Assembly: GCA_002366795.1 (NCBI GenBank)
Contig: DFBX01000115.1
Coordinates: forward strand, 1-57,398
From: Rhodobacteraceae bacterium UBA3069
Lineage (GTDB): Bacteria > Pseudomonadota > Alphaproteobacteria > Rhodobacterales > Rhodobacteraceae
Length of the DNA: 57,398 nucleotides
Direction: 5' to 3'
The first letter of the stretch is position 1. Every line of letters begins with the position of its first letter. The notes under the pieces are model-generated. The model was not told where the DNA came from. It made no database searches and saw only the letters and a program-made list of their open reading frames with translations. Positions 32,947 through 40,870 of the stretch are shown here, piece by piece. A program made the position numbers and the translations under genes.

Positions 32947-33636
32947 TCATTCCGGCAAGAGCGTGGCGATCCATGCGGGCACGACCTGGGTCGCCTTGCC
33001 TGTCCGGCGTTCGTCGAAAGCAGCGGAGATATCCGAGCGTTCGAGGTTCAGCTCGATGGTATGCGCGCCGGCCTGCGCCGCCTCACGCACGAAGCCGGCT
33101 GCCGGGTAGACCTGCCCTGAAGTGCCGATCGAGGCAAAGACCGTGGCGCTGATCAGGTGATCGGCGATTTCGTCCATATGTTGGGGGATCTCGCCGAACC
33201 AGGTAATGTCGGGCCGGGTCGCGGGTGCGGCGCAGGCGGGGCAGGGATCGGCGGGTGACATGCGCGGGGGCGCGTCCCAGCGGGCTCCGCATGCCACGCA
33301 GCAGGCGCCGTTCAGCCGCCCGTGCATATGCAGAACGCTTGCCCCAGCTGCCTCGTGCAGGCCATCGACGTTTTGCGTCACGATCACCACTTCGCCATCC
33401 CAATCGCGTTGCAACCGCGCCAGCGCCTGATGCGCGGCGTTCGGACTGGCGGCGCGCGCATCGCGGCGGCGCATGTTGTAGAACTCATGCACCAAGGCGG
33501 GATCGCGGGCGAACCCTTCGGGGGTGGCGACCTGTTCGATCGGGTATCTTTCCCACAGGCCGCCCGCATCGCGGAACGTGCCCAACCCGCTTTCGGTCGA
33601 GATACCCGCGCCGGTCAAAATCACGATCTTGCCCAT
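32947..33636 (-). CDS. cobB: NAD-dependent protein deacylase (sirtuin)
   Basis: A 229-residue sirtuin that removes acyl groups from lysines using NAD. Seen: GAGISTESGLGTFR (NAD site), TQNVDGLHEAAG, catalytic His in HMHGRL, zinc Cys pairs CVAC and CPAC. FYNMRRRD has the Tyr and Arg that mark class III sirtuins (SIRT5/CobB type), which favour succinyl- or malonyl-lysine. Start ATG 33636 lies behind a purine-rich hexamer repeat that looks like a ribosome site; in-frame ATG 33666 would add ten residues encoded mainly by that repeat. Confidence 0.92.
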   Translation of the reverse strand: MGKIVILTGAGISTESGLGTFRDAGGLWERYPIEQVATPEGFARDPALVHEFYNMRRRDARAASPNAAHQALARLQRDWDGEVVIVTQNVDGLHEAAGASVLHMHGRLNGACCVACGARWDAPPRMSPADPCPACAAPATRPDITWFGEIPQHMDEIADHLISATVFASIGTSGQVYPAAGFVREAAQAGAHTIELNLERSDISAAFDERRTGKATQVVPAWIATLLPE

Positions 33637-33640
33637 TGGC

Positions 33641-33664
33641 TTACCCTTACCCTTACCCTTATCC
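33641..33664. repeat. Hexanucleotide tandem repeat at the sirtuin start
   Basis: Four units of TTACCC on the plus strand (the last is TTATCC), reading GGGTAA on the coding strand. It lies between the two possible sirtuin starts. If translated it encodes alternating Lys-Gly; otherwise it forms the Shine-Dalgarno region. Confidence 0.9.
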
Positions 33665-33730
33665 ATATCGAATTCTTGCCATTTTGCTATGCAATGGGGA
33701 ATTAACCAAGTCCCTGACGCGCGTGGGCCC

Positions 33731-34023
33731 ATGTTCAACCCGACCCAAACCTTACTCGCCTTTCATTTTCTGGGCATCTGCGTGGATATTGACCGCACGC
33801 TGGTGCTGTTGGTGCTGATCATCGGGTTCTTTTCCGGCGGGGTGCAAACCCGGTCTGGGCGATCAGCGTTATTGCCATGCTGGTCTGGGGGACGCTGTTC
33901 GAACCGGGGCATATGCGCCTGATCCATCCGGCGATCGCGTCGCGGATCAGCGTTTGGGTCGGTGTCGTGGCGGCCGTACTGTGGTGGCCCGCGCTGATCG
34001 TGCTGTATATTTCGACCGGGTGA
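33731..34023 (+). pseudogene. Small hydrophobic membrane protein with a one-base frameshift
   Basis: ATG 33731 opens MFNPTQTLLAFHFLGICVDIDRTLVLLVLIIGFFSGG, one clear membrane span. After about 33840 this frame loses sense, while the next frame continues as NPVWAISVIAMLVWGTLF and, near the end, VWVGVVAAVLWWPALIVLYI up to TGA 34021-34023. Restoring one G in the GGGG run at 33838-33842 joins them into a protein of about 98 residues with three spans. I do not recognise the family. It lies just before the LMW phosphatase gene. Either real decay or a homopolymer base error. Confidence 0.65.
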
Positions 34024-34080
34024 TATTGTTCTTCGGCCCTTCGCTCCGCGATCATTGGCGCAAAGCGCAAGGGGGCTGGC

Positions 34081-34533
34081 ATGACGGCGATCCTGTTCGT
34101 CTGCCTGGGCAATATCTGCCGGTCCCCCACGGCCGAGGCGGTGACGCGCGCGCTGGCCGGCACCGAAACTCAACTGACATTCGACAGCGCCGGCACGGCC
34201 GGTTGGCATGTGGGCGATGCGCCCTATCCGCAAATGTGCGCGGCGGCGCAGGCGCGGGGCTATGCGCTGTCGGGCCTGCGTGCGCGCCAGTTCAGCCCGC
34301 GTGATTTCGGGCAGTTCTCGTTGATTGTGGCGATGGACAAGGCCAACCTGACCGAGGTCGAGGCGCAGCGCCCTATCGGCGCGACCACGCCCGCGCGACG
34401 GTTCACCGATTTCGCACCGGATACAGGTTTCGACCATGTGCCCGACCCTTATTACACGCGCGATTTCGACCAGGCGCTGGATCTGGTCGAAGTCTGTGCC
34501 AGGGGTCTGCTCAGCGATTTGCGGTCGGATTAA
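34081..34533 (+). CDS. Low-molecular-weight protein tyrosine phosphatase
   Basis: A 150-residue cytoplasmic phosphatase. The P-loop VCLGNICRSPTAEA (CX5R) lies at residues 7-20, and the general-acid Asp is in VPDPYYT near residue 120. A phosphatase of this type removes phosphate from tyrosine in proteins or acts as an arsenate-reductase-like fold, but the loop and DPYY favour the phosphatase. No kinase partner is adjacent. It ends overlapping the convergent small gene by four bases. Confidence 0.92.
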   Translation: MTAILFVCLGNICRSPTAEAVTRALAGTETQLTFDSAGTAGWHVGDAPYPQMCAAAQARGYALSGLRARQFSPRDFGQFSLIVAMDKANLTEVEAQRPIGATTPARRFTDFAPDTGFDHVPDPYYTRDFDQALDLVEVCARGLLSDLRSD

Positions 34534-34841
34534 CGGCAGGCCTGCGATGCGGCCTGACCAAAGGCTTTCCAGCGTTTCCAGAACACCTCGTTCGTGCGCT
34601 GGTCGGATTGGCGCACCTCTTGCAGCTTTTCGGGCTTGCGGAAATATCGTGCGCCGCGGCGCTGTTCGGCCCCGCTGAGCGTCTGGTTCGCCACTTTCTG
34701 GATGCAGCGGCACAGATCCGGCGATTTTTGCTTGCGCGGAGAAGACATGCAGGCGCGCGAGATTGGCCCTGCTTCTGCCAATTCGGCGGCGATCGGGGTC
34801 ACGAAAACGGCCAGAAGGGCCGCAAGCATCATGCGTTTCAT
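34530..34841 (-). CDS. Small exported protein, function unknown
   Basis: A 103-residue protein starting MKRMMLAALLAVF with a signal peptide ending near AEA (about residue 25). The mature domain holds four Cys (ACMSSPRKQKSPDLCRCIQKVA plus a final AC) and a basic tail with QSDQRTNEVFWKRWKAFG. Homologues in Rhodobacterales are, as I recall, sometimes labelled arginine transporter, without evidence. In-frame ATG 34859 is an alternative start. It overlaps the phosphatase gene tail to tail. Confidence 0.7.
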   Translation of the reverse strand: MKRMMLAALLAVFVTPIAAELAEAGPISRACMSSPRKQKSPDLCRCIQKVANQTLSGAEQRRGARYFRKPEKLQEVRQSDQRTNEVFWKRWKAFGQAASQACR

Positions 34842-35014
34842 CTTGTCTTGCCTCATCATCTTTTAAGCGGTCAGTGCCTGCGGGTTTGTTCCCGTCTGTG
34901 GCTGGCCTGTCCCGAACTGTCTACTCTTGCGGCGCATTGTGCCGCAGCGCGCGGCAGTTTTCAATCGCGCAACTTTGCGGCGCTGTGATCTGGGCAAAGG
35001 CCCGCCCGAACCGG

Positions 35015-35061
35015 CCCCGATCAGGTCCCCGAACCCGCCCCGATCAGGTCCCCGATCAGGT
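35015..35061. repeat. Three-copy repeat at the 3' end of the MDR gene
   Basis: CCCCGATCAGGT occurs at 35015-35026, 35038-35049 and 35050-35061. The copy at 35050-35061 contains the TGA stop (35056-35058) of the minus-strand oxidoreductase. Confidence 0.88.
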
Positions 35062-36018
35062 CAGTGTCACCACGACCGATCCGCGCTTGTGATGGCTGTC
35101 CACGCGGGCATGGGCTTGCGGCAATGCGCTGAACGGAAACTGGCTGTCGATCAGGGGGCGCAGCACCCCCGCCGCCGCCATGGCCACCACGTCCGCGAAT
35201 AGCGCGGGCGCATCGGGCGGGCTGCCCGCGATCATCTCGGCCCCGCTGTCTTTCTTGCCCGCGCGCAGCATTGCAATGACCGATGCGACCGCCGCCAGAT
35301 AGCGCCCGTCCGGCGCAAGGGCACCCAGCGCCTGCGCGAAAGTTGTCGATCCGACCGTGTCGAAGATGACGTGATGCGGCCCGCCCGCGAAGGGATCGAC
35401 GCGGGTGTAATCCGTCACCTCGACCGCGCCAAGGCTGTGCACAAGGTTCATGTTCGGGCCAGAGCAGACCCCCGTGACCCGCGCGCCCAGATGCCGCCCG
35501 ATCTGCACCGCTGCCGATCCAACCGCGCCGGACGCGCCGATCACCAACAGCTTTTCTCCGCGCTTCAGCCGCGCCGTTTCGCGCAGGAACCACAGGGCCG
35601 TGGTGCCGCCAAAGCCAAGCGCGGCGGATTCCGCGAAATCCAGGCCAAAGGGTTTGGCTTCGACCGCGCGCTGCGGCACCGCCGCGAATTCGGCATGTGC
35701 GCCAAGCCGGGTGTCGGGAAAGGCGGTCACCTCGTTCCCCGGCGCAAAACGGGAGACATTTTCGCCCACCTCTGCCACCACGCCGGACAATTGGCAGCCC
35801 AGAACCTTGCGGCGGGGGCGCAGTAACCCCAGCATCATCCGCGCAGGCAGCCAGAACCCGCCCGGAAAATCCGAGGCCCGGATGCGCGCATCGCCGCTGG
35901 AAACGGTGGTGGCGGCCATACGGATCAGCACCTCGTCCGGGCCGGGGGCGGGACGCGGGCGGTTGGCCTGCCGCAAGACCTCTGGTCCGCCGTATCGGCG
36001 GCATTCCCAAACGCGCAT
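35056..36018 (-). CDS. Zinc-type-fold (MDR) NAD(P)-dependent oxidoreductase
   Basis: A 320-residue medium-chain dehydrogenase/reductase of the quinone-oxidoreductase branch. GCQLSGVVAEVG and the Rossmann motif VIGASGAVGSAAVQIGRHLGA (about 145-165) are visible. The catalytic zinc Cys/His set of alcohol dehydrogenases is absent, so it is likely an enone or quinone reductase. ATG 36018 has AAAAGGAAAA upstream. The stop codon lies in a three-copy repeat. The substrate is unknown. Confidence 0.88.
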   Translation of the reverse strand: MRVWECRRYGGPEVLRQANRPRPAPGPDEVLIRMAATTVSSGDARIRASDFPGGFWLPARMMLGLLRPRRKVLGCQLSGVVAEVGENVSRFAPGNEVTAFPDTRLGAHAEFAAVPQRAVEAKPFGLDFAESAALGFGGTTALWFLRETARLKRGEKLLVIGASGAVGSAAVQIGRHLGARVTGVCSGPNMNLVHSLGAVEVTDYTRVDPFAGGPHHVIFDTVGSTTFAQALGALAPDGRYLAAVASVIAMLRAGKKDSGAEMIAGSPPDAPALFADVVAMAAAGVLRPLIDSQFPFSALPQAHARVDSHHKRGSVVVTLT

Positions 36019-36182
36019 GATTTTTCCTTTTGTTCCCATATGCTTTCTGGCGCGAAGCGGGGCATGCCCGCAAGTCGGGAAAACCCATAGCCGGGGCGCT
36101 GGGGGCAAAATTTCCGCGCTGCCGGTGCGCGGGCAGCGCCAGCGCCCTTTTCGGTTCTGCGCAAAGGGCGTATTGCAGGCCC

Positions 36183-36905
36183 ATGAAACGGTTTTTCCTT
36201 GTCCTTCTTTTGCTGGCCGGGCGTCCGGCCATGGCCGATTGTGTGGTGCTGTTGCACGGGCTTGCCCGCACCAGTGACAGTTTCGTGCTGATGGAGCAGG
36301 TGTTGAAAGCGCGCGGCTATAAGGTGGCGCGCCCGACTTATCCTTCGACCAAGGCCACGGTATCCGCCTTGGCGCGCGATGTGCTGCCGCGCGGCGTGGC
36401 CGAATGCGCGGGGCAGCGTGTGCATTTCGTCACCCATTCCATGGGTGGCATCCTGTTGCGGGTCTGGTTGATGCGAAACCGCCCCGATGACCTGGGCCGC
36501 GTGGTGATGCTGGCCCCGCCCAATGGTGGATCGGAAATCGTTGACGTGCTGGGCGAGCTGGCCGCATTTGGCTGGTTGAGTGGCCCCGCGGGCGAGCAGC
36601 TTGGTACCGATGGGTTGCCGGCGCGCCTGCCGCAGGTCGATTTCGACTTGGGAGTGATCGCGGGGAAACGATCGCTCAACCCTGCCTTTTCGATCATGAT
36701 CGAGGGGCCGGATGACGGCAGGGTTTCCGTCGCTCATACGCGGGTCGATGGCATGGCCGATCACCTTGTGCTGCCCGTCACCCACACCTTCATGATGAAC
36801 AACCCCGTGGTCATGGCCCAGGTGCTGGCCTTTCTGGAAAACGGGAAATTTCAAAAGGATATGAGCCTGCCGGCCGCCTTTCGCCGGATCGGAGAGGACC
36901 AATGA
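36183..36905 (+). CDS. Secreted alpha/beta-hydrolase, lipase-like
   Basis: A 240-residue exported hydrolase. The signal peptide covers residues 1-18 (MKRFFLVLLLLAGRPAMA). VVLLHGLART is the oxyanion-hole region, and the nucleophile elbow FVTHSMGGILLR is near residue 85. The acid and His are probably in the C-terminal third (around HTRVDGMADHLVLPVTHTF). It overlaps the downstream PhnM-like gene by ATGA, so it is co-translated with an enzyme that should be cytoplasmic, an odd pairing. Confidence 0.85.
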   Translation: MKRFFLVLLLLAGRPAMADCVVLLHGLARTSDSFVLMEQVLKARGYKVARPTYPSTKATVSALARDVLPRGVAECAGQRVHFVTHSMGGILLRVWLMRNRPDDLGRVVMLAPPNGGSEIVDVLGELAAFGWLSGPAGEQLGTDGLPARLPQVDFDLGVIAGKRSLNPAFSIMIEGPDDGRVSVAHTRVDGMADHLVLPVTHTFMMNNPVVMAQVLAFLENGKFQKDMSLPAAFRRIGEDQ

Positions 36906-38032
36906 CGCCCCTGACACTGCGCGGAGCCAAGGTGCTTTGGCCGGATGGCATGGATGCGGGCGATGTGCATCTGTCCGGCGGATTGTTGTCGGACCTGCCG
37001 CAGGGCAAGGCGGTGGACCTGTCGGGCCATCGCATCCTGCCGGGGATCGTAGATATTCATGGCGACGGGTTCGAACGCCACCTTGCCCCGCGCCGTGGTG
37101 CGATGCGCGATCTGGGCACGGGGCTGCAATCGACCATGGCGGAACTGGCCGCGAACGGGATCACCACTGCGGTTCTGGCCCAATTCTGGAGCTGGGAGGG
37201 CGGGATGCGCGCCCCCGAATTTGCCCTGCGCTTTCTCAAGGTGCTGGAGGCGTTCGATTCCGGCGGCACTACGCTTTATCCGCAATTACGGTTCGAAACG
37301 CATCTGCTTGATCAATATGAAGAATTCGCCGCCGCCGTGGCGCGGTTCAAGGTGCCTTACGTGGTCTTCAACGACCATGTGCCGCATTCGGCGCTGGACA
37401 AGGGCAAGCGCCCGCCGCGCATGACCGGACAGGCCCTGAAATCGGGCCGCTCGCCCGAGGCGCATCTTGCCTTGTTGCAAGGGCTGCATGCCCGCACGGA
37501 CGAGGTGCCGCAGGCCGTCATGGCCCTTGCCGCGCGGCTGTCTGCGCTGGGCGTCAGGCTTGGCTCGCATGATGATGCCACGGCCGATGGACGGGCGTTC
37601 TGGCGCGGTGTCGGTGCCGAGGTATCAGAGTTCCCCGAAACGGCCGAGGCCGCGCAAGCCGCGCGCGCAGGCGGCGATGCGGTGGTGTTGGGTGCGCCCA
37701 ACGTGGTGCGGGGCGGGTCGCATTCGGGCCATGTCAGCGCGGCGGATCTGGTGCGGCAGGGGCTGTGCGATGCCTTGGCATCGGATTACCACTATCCCGC
37801 GCCGCGTCAGGCGGCATTGATGCTGGCAGAAAGTATCGGTTTGTCAAAGGCCTGGGGGGTGGTGTCTCCCGGCCCCGCGCAGGTGCTGGGCCTGACGGAC
37901 CGGGGCGTGATCCGCCCCGGTCTGCGCGCCGATCTGATGGTTCTGGACGGGCAAGACCGCGTCGGGGCGACCATCGCGGGCGGGCGCATCACCTATCTGG
38001 CGGGGGAAACCGCCGAAAGGTTCATCGCCTGA
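36902..38032 (+). CDS. phnM: PhnM-like alpha-D-ribose 1-methylphosphonate 5-triphosphate diphosphatase
   Basis: A 376-residue amidohydrolase-fold protein. LPGIVDIHGDGFERH holds the metal-binding motif and PRRGAMRD follows as in PhnM. SHDDATAD and SDYHYPAPRQAAL supply the later metal-site His and Asp. PhnM removes pyrophosphate in the C-P lyase pathway that breaks down phosphonates. No other phn gene is in the window, so this copy may be a stand-alone paralogue with another role. It starts at ATGA 36902 inside the end of the lipase gene. Confidence 0.85.
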   Translation: MTPLTLRGAKVLWPDGMDAGDVHLSGGLLSDLPQGKAVDLSGHRILPGIVDIHGDGFERHLAPRRGAMRDLGTGLQSTMAELAANGITTAVLAQFWSWEGGMRAPEFALRFLKVLEAFDSGGTTLYPQLRFETHLLDQYEEFAAAVARFKVPYVVFNDHVPHSALDKGKRPPRMTGQALKSGRSPEAHLALLQGLHARTDEVPQAVMALAARLSALGVRLGSHDDATADGRAFWRGVGAEVSEFPETAEAAQAARAGGDAVVLGAPNVVRGGSHSGHVSAADLVRQGLCDALASDYHYPAPRQAALMLAESIGLSKAWGVVSPGPAQVLGLTDRGVIRPGLRADLMVLDGQDRVGATIAGGRITYLAGETAERFIA

Positions 38033-38054
38033 AACCTTGCGATGGGTTGCCTGC

Positions 38055-38107
38055 TTGGCGCCGCTTCGCTTCGCCTAGATATTTGGCGCCGCTTCGCTTC
38101 GCCCTAG
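38055..38107. repeat. Direct repeat between phnM-like gene and purK
   Basis: TTGGCGCCGCTTCGCTTCGC, then CTAG or CCTAG, at 38055-38078 and 38083-38107. The second copy contains the TAG stop of purK (38104-38106, minus strand). Each copy has the tandem GCTTC GCTTC. Confidence 0.88.
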
Positions 38108-39186
38108 TGCTTGGTCGTGCCCAGCTTGACGTGGTTCACATGGCCCATCTTGCGGCCAAGCTTAACCTCGGCCTTGCCGTATAGATGCAGGGCGGCGTTC
38201 GCTTCTTTCGCGATGTCGGGCACGCGGTCCATGTCGTCGCCGATCAGGTTTTCCATCACCACGTCGGAATGGCGTTGGCCATCGCCCAGCGGCCATCCGG
38301 CAACGGCGCGGATGTGTTGTTCGAACTGGTCCACGGCACAGCCGTTCTGGGTCCAGTGGCCGGAATTATGCACGCGTGGGGCGATCTCGTTCACGATCAG
38401 GCCTTGGGGCGTCACGAACAGTTCCACCCCCATTACGCCGACATAATCCAGCGCGTTCAATATCTTGGCGGCCAGCAGCACCGCATCGGTGCGCTGCGAG
38501 ACGCTGAGCAGTGCGGGCACGGTGGTGCTGCGCAAAATGCCGTCCTTATGCACGTTCTGGCCAGGGTCGAAACAGGCGACGCGCCCGTCCAGCCCGCGCG
38601 CGGCGATGACCGACACTTCGTGGCTGAAGTCAACGAAACCTTCCAGCAGGGCCTGTGCGCCAGCCATGTCCGTGATGGCGCGGGCGGCGTCATGGGCGCT
38701 GTCCAGCCGCGATTGCCCCTTGCCGTCGTAACCGAAGCGGCGGGTTTTCAGGATGGCGGGGGTGCCGATTTCGGCCATGGCGGCGGCTAGGTCGCCCGCC
38801 GTTTCAACCGGCGCATAGGGTGCGGTTTTCAACCCCAGATCGGACAGGAAATCCTTTTCGGTCAGCCGGTCCTGGCTGACGCGCAGCGCCTCGCGGCCCG
38901 GGCGGATGGGGCGGATTTTCTCAAGTATATCAAGGGCCGAGGTCGGGATATTCTCGAACTCGTAGGTGATGACATCGACGGTTTCAGCGAATGCCTTCAG
39001 CGCCGTTTCATCCTCGTAGGCGGCGGTCGTCACCGCATGGGCCACGTCGCCCGCAGGCGGGTTTGCGCCCGGCTCGAAGATATGGGTGCGAAAGCCAAGG
39101 CGCGCAGCCGCGACAGACAGCATTCGGCCCAGTTGGCCGCCGCCCAGGATGCCGATGGTTGCGCCGGTTTGAAGGGTATCAGTCAT
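38104..39186 (-). CDS. purK: 5-(carboxyamino)imidazole ribonucleotide synthase
   Basis: ATP-grasp enzyme of purine synthesis that carboxylates AIR to N5-CAIR; 360 residues. GILGGGQLGRMLSVAA (N-terminal nucleotide-fold) and TYEFENIPT are conserved. The ATP-grasp core has ILKTRRFGYDGKGQ, and the late VNEIAPRVHNSGHWT is the metal-binding segment. ATG 39186 overlaps the purE 3' end by eight bases, so purE-purK form one operon. Its stop lies in a direct repeat. Confidence 0.95.
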   Translation of the reverse strand: MTDTLQTGATIGILGGGQLGRMLSVAAARLGFRTHIFEPGANPPAGDVAHAVTTAAYEDETALKAFAETVDVITYEFENIPTSALDILEKIRPIRPGREALRVSQDRLTEKDFLSDLGLKTAPYAPVETAGDLAAAMAEIGTPAILKTRRFGYDGKGQSRLDSAHDAARAITDMAGAQALLEGFVDFSHEVSVIAARGLDGRVACFDPGQNVHKDGILRSTTVPALLSVSQRTDAVLLAAKILNALDYVGVMGVELFVTPQGLIVNEIAPRVHNSGHWTQNGCAVDQFEQHIRAVAGWPLGDGQRHSDVVMENLIGDDMDRVPDIAKEANAALHLYGKAEVKLGRKMGHVNHVKLGTTKH

Positions 39187-39667
39187 CGGAAGGCTCGTCT
39201 GGTATGGATGCGGAAAGCGCCTCGCGCCATGCGTCAAGGCGGGTGGCCAGTTCGGGATCTTGAAGCGCCAGGATGCCGGCTGCCATCAGCCCGGCATTTG
39301 CCGCCCCGGCAGAACCGATCGCCATGGTCGCGACGGGAAAGCCCTTGGGCATTTGTACGATGGAATAAAGGCTATCGACGCCAGACAGGGCGCGGGTCTG
39401 CACCGGCACGCCGACGACAGGCACGCGGGTTTTCGACGCCATCATGCCCGGCAGGTGGGCGGCCCCGCCAGCACCGGCGATGATCACTTGCAATCCGCGG
39501 CCCGCGGCCTGTTTTCCATAGGTCCACAGACGGTCGGGCGTGCGGTGAGCCGAGACGATCTTTGCCTCATAGGCCACACCCAATTCGTCAAGAATATCAG
39601 CGGCTTCCTTCATGGTGGGCCAGTCCGACTGACTGCCCATGATGATGCCGACCTTGATCTGAGACAT
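39179..39667 (-). CDS. purE: N5-CAIR mutase
   Basis: Converts N5-CAIR to CAIR in purine synthesis; 162 residues. MGSQSDWPTM (phosphate loop), VSAHRTPDRL (catalytic His) and the GAGGAAHLPGMMAS loop are intact. This is the class I PurE that works with PurK, which follows directly. ATG 39667 was chosen as the family start (MSQIKVGIIMGSQ); the longer open frame begins upstream without homologous sequence. Confidence 0.96.
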   Translation of the reverse strand: MSQIKVGIIMGSQSDWPTMKEAADILDELGVAYEAKIVSAHRTPDRLWTYGKQAAGRGLQVIIAGAGGAAHLPGMMASKTRVPVVGVPVQTRALSGVDSLYSIVQMPKGFPVATMAIGSAGAANAGLMAAGILALQDPELATRLDAWREALSASIPDEPSDD

Positions 39668-39718
39668 AACTGTTCCTTTGCGCTGCGCACGAAGCGGCAC
39701 TATAGCCCGCGGGTCAGG

Positions 39719-39943
39719 CTACGCAATGATATCCGGGGTCAAACGGTCCTCGATCCGGGCAATGCGATCCTTGAGCATCAGCTTGCGCCGCTTGAGCCGT
39801 TGCAGGGTCAACTGGTCGGCCGAGGACTTCTCGGCCAAGGCGTGAATCGCCTCGTCCAGGTCGCGATGCTCGCTGCGAAACACCTCCAGCTCGGTGCGCA
39901 GCACGTCATCCGTTTTCATCGAAAGATCCGAGGGCGCATTCAT
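39719..39943 (-). CDS. DUF465 (YdcH-like) small helical protein
   Basis: A 74-residue basic helical protein. ALAEKSSADQLTLQRLKRRKLMLKDRIARIE is the DUF465 pattern, probably two antiparallel helices. The function is unknown. ATG 39943 is taken; an in-frame TTG at 39958 is less likely. It is divergent from hsp20 and separated by 51 bases from purE. Confidence 0.85.
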   Translation of the reverse strand: MNAPSDLSMKTDDVLRTELEVFRSEHRDLDEAIHALAEKSSADQLTLQRLKRRKLMLKDRIARIEDRLTPDIIA

Positions 39944-40014
39944 GGCGAGTGATTCCAATGTATTAGCAATACTTTAACATAAGCGATCTCGGCGTCTTGG
40001 CAAAGCGCGAGGGG

Positions 40015-40043
40015 CTTGCATGCGGGCATTTGCGTGCCCATAT
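40015..40043 (+). promoter_or_regulatory. Heat-shock sigma (RpoH)-type promoter for hsp20
   Basis: CTTGCAT (40015-40021), 15 bases, CCCATAT (40037-40043), close to the RpoH pattern CTTGAAA / CCCCATNT. It lies about 75 bases before the Hsp20 ATG. Confidence 0.6.
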
Positions 40044-40117
40044 TCGATTTCAGGGCTGGTTGCCGCATCAGGGGCCAGCAGAAACAAACACTGTCGCTTG
40101 GACCTGAGGACGTGTCG

Positions 40118-40531
40118 ATGACGAAGCTTACACTGGGGTCGCACCCTTATTTGCTGGGGTTCGACCAGCTTGAACGCCTGCTGGAACGCAATGCGAAATC
40201 CGGCAACGAAGGCTACCCGCCTTTCAATATCGAACAGACCTCGGACAATTCGTACCGCATCACGCTGGCCGTGGCCGGCTTTGCCGAGGGTGATCTGCAA
40301 ATCACCGTCGAGGATCGCCAACTGGTGATCCGGGGCCGCCAATCGGACGATGGCGCGGACCGTGTGTTCCTGCATCGGGGCATCGCCGCGCGGCAGTTCC
40401 AACGCTCTTTCGTGCTGGCCGACGGGGTCGAGGTGGGCGAGGCCGTGATGGAAAACGGCTTGCTGCATGTCGATCTGACCCGTGCCCAGCCGGAAACGGT
40501 CGTTCAGACGATCAACATAAGAAAGGGGTAA
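40118..40531 (+). CDS. Small heat shock protein, Hsp20 family
   Basis: A 137-residue alpha-crystallin-domain chaperone that holds unfolded proteins. PPFNIEQTSDNSYRITLAVAGF begins the crystallin domain, RGIAARQFQRSFVLADGVEV is the usual middle strand, and ENGLLHVDL the end. It resembles the rhizobial/IbpA class. ATG 40118 has GAGGA seven bases upstream. The 5' UTR of about 70 bases could hold an RNA thermometer, but no clear ROSE element is seen. It is followed three bases later by the DUF1150 gene. Confidence 0.92.
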   Translation: MTKLTLGSHPYLLGFDQLERLLERNAKSGNEGYPPFNIEQTSDNSYRITLAVAGFAEGDLQITVEDRQLVIRGRQSDDGADRVFLHRGIAARQFQRSFVLADGVEVGEAVMENGLLHVDLTRAQPETVVQTINIRKG

Positions 40532-40534
40532 GCC

Positions 40535-40771
40535 ATGGATACGACATTCGATTTTGACAGGTTCGGCATGGGTGCGGATGACCGCATCGTTTATGTCCGG
40601 TCCGTCAACGCGGCCGACCTGCCCGAGGATGTGCAGGCGCAGGTGGGCGATGCAAAAACGCTATACGCGGTGCATGACGCCAGCGGCGAGCGCTTGGCGC
40701 TGGTCGCCGACCGCAAGATGGCGTTCCTGCTGGCGCGGCAAAACGATCTGGCACCGGTCACGGTTCACTAA
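40535..40771 (+). CDS. DUF1150 family protein
   Basis: A 78-residue acidic protein. IVYVRSVNAADLPEDVQAQ and the ending GERLALVADRKMAFLLARQNDLAPVTVH match DUF1150. In alphaproteobacteria this family regularly follows an Hsp20 gene, as here (three-base gap, AAAGGGG before ATG), so it is probably part of the heat-shock response. The molecular function is unknown. Confidence 0.9.
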   Translation: MDTTFDFDRFGMGADDRIVYVRSVNAADLPEDVQAQVGDAKTLYAVHDASGERLALVADRKMAFLLARQNDLAPVTVH

Positions 40772-40870
40772 CCGATTGGTCCGCTTTTCATAGACATTCA
40801 ATGATGTGCATGTTTAATGCCATGCCTAGGCGGGGCATTTTCGTTTCCCGTACGCAAGGGAGGAAACAGG

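Noticed and set aside
40044..40117. ROSE-type RNA thermometer before hsp20
   Set aside because: The leader length is right, but the typical conserved hairpin opposite the ribosome site was not found by eye.
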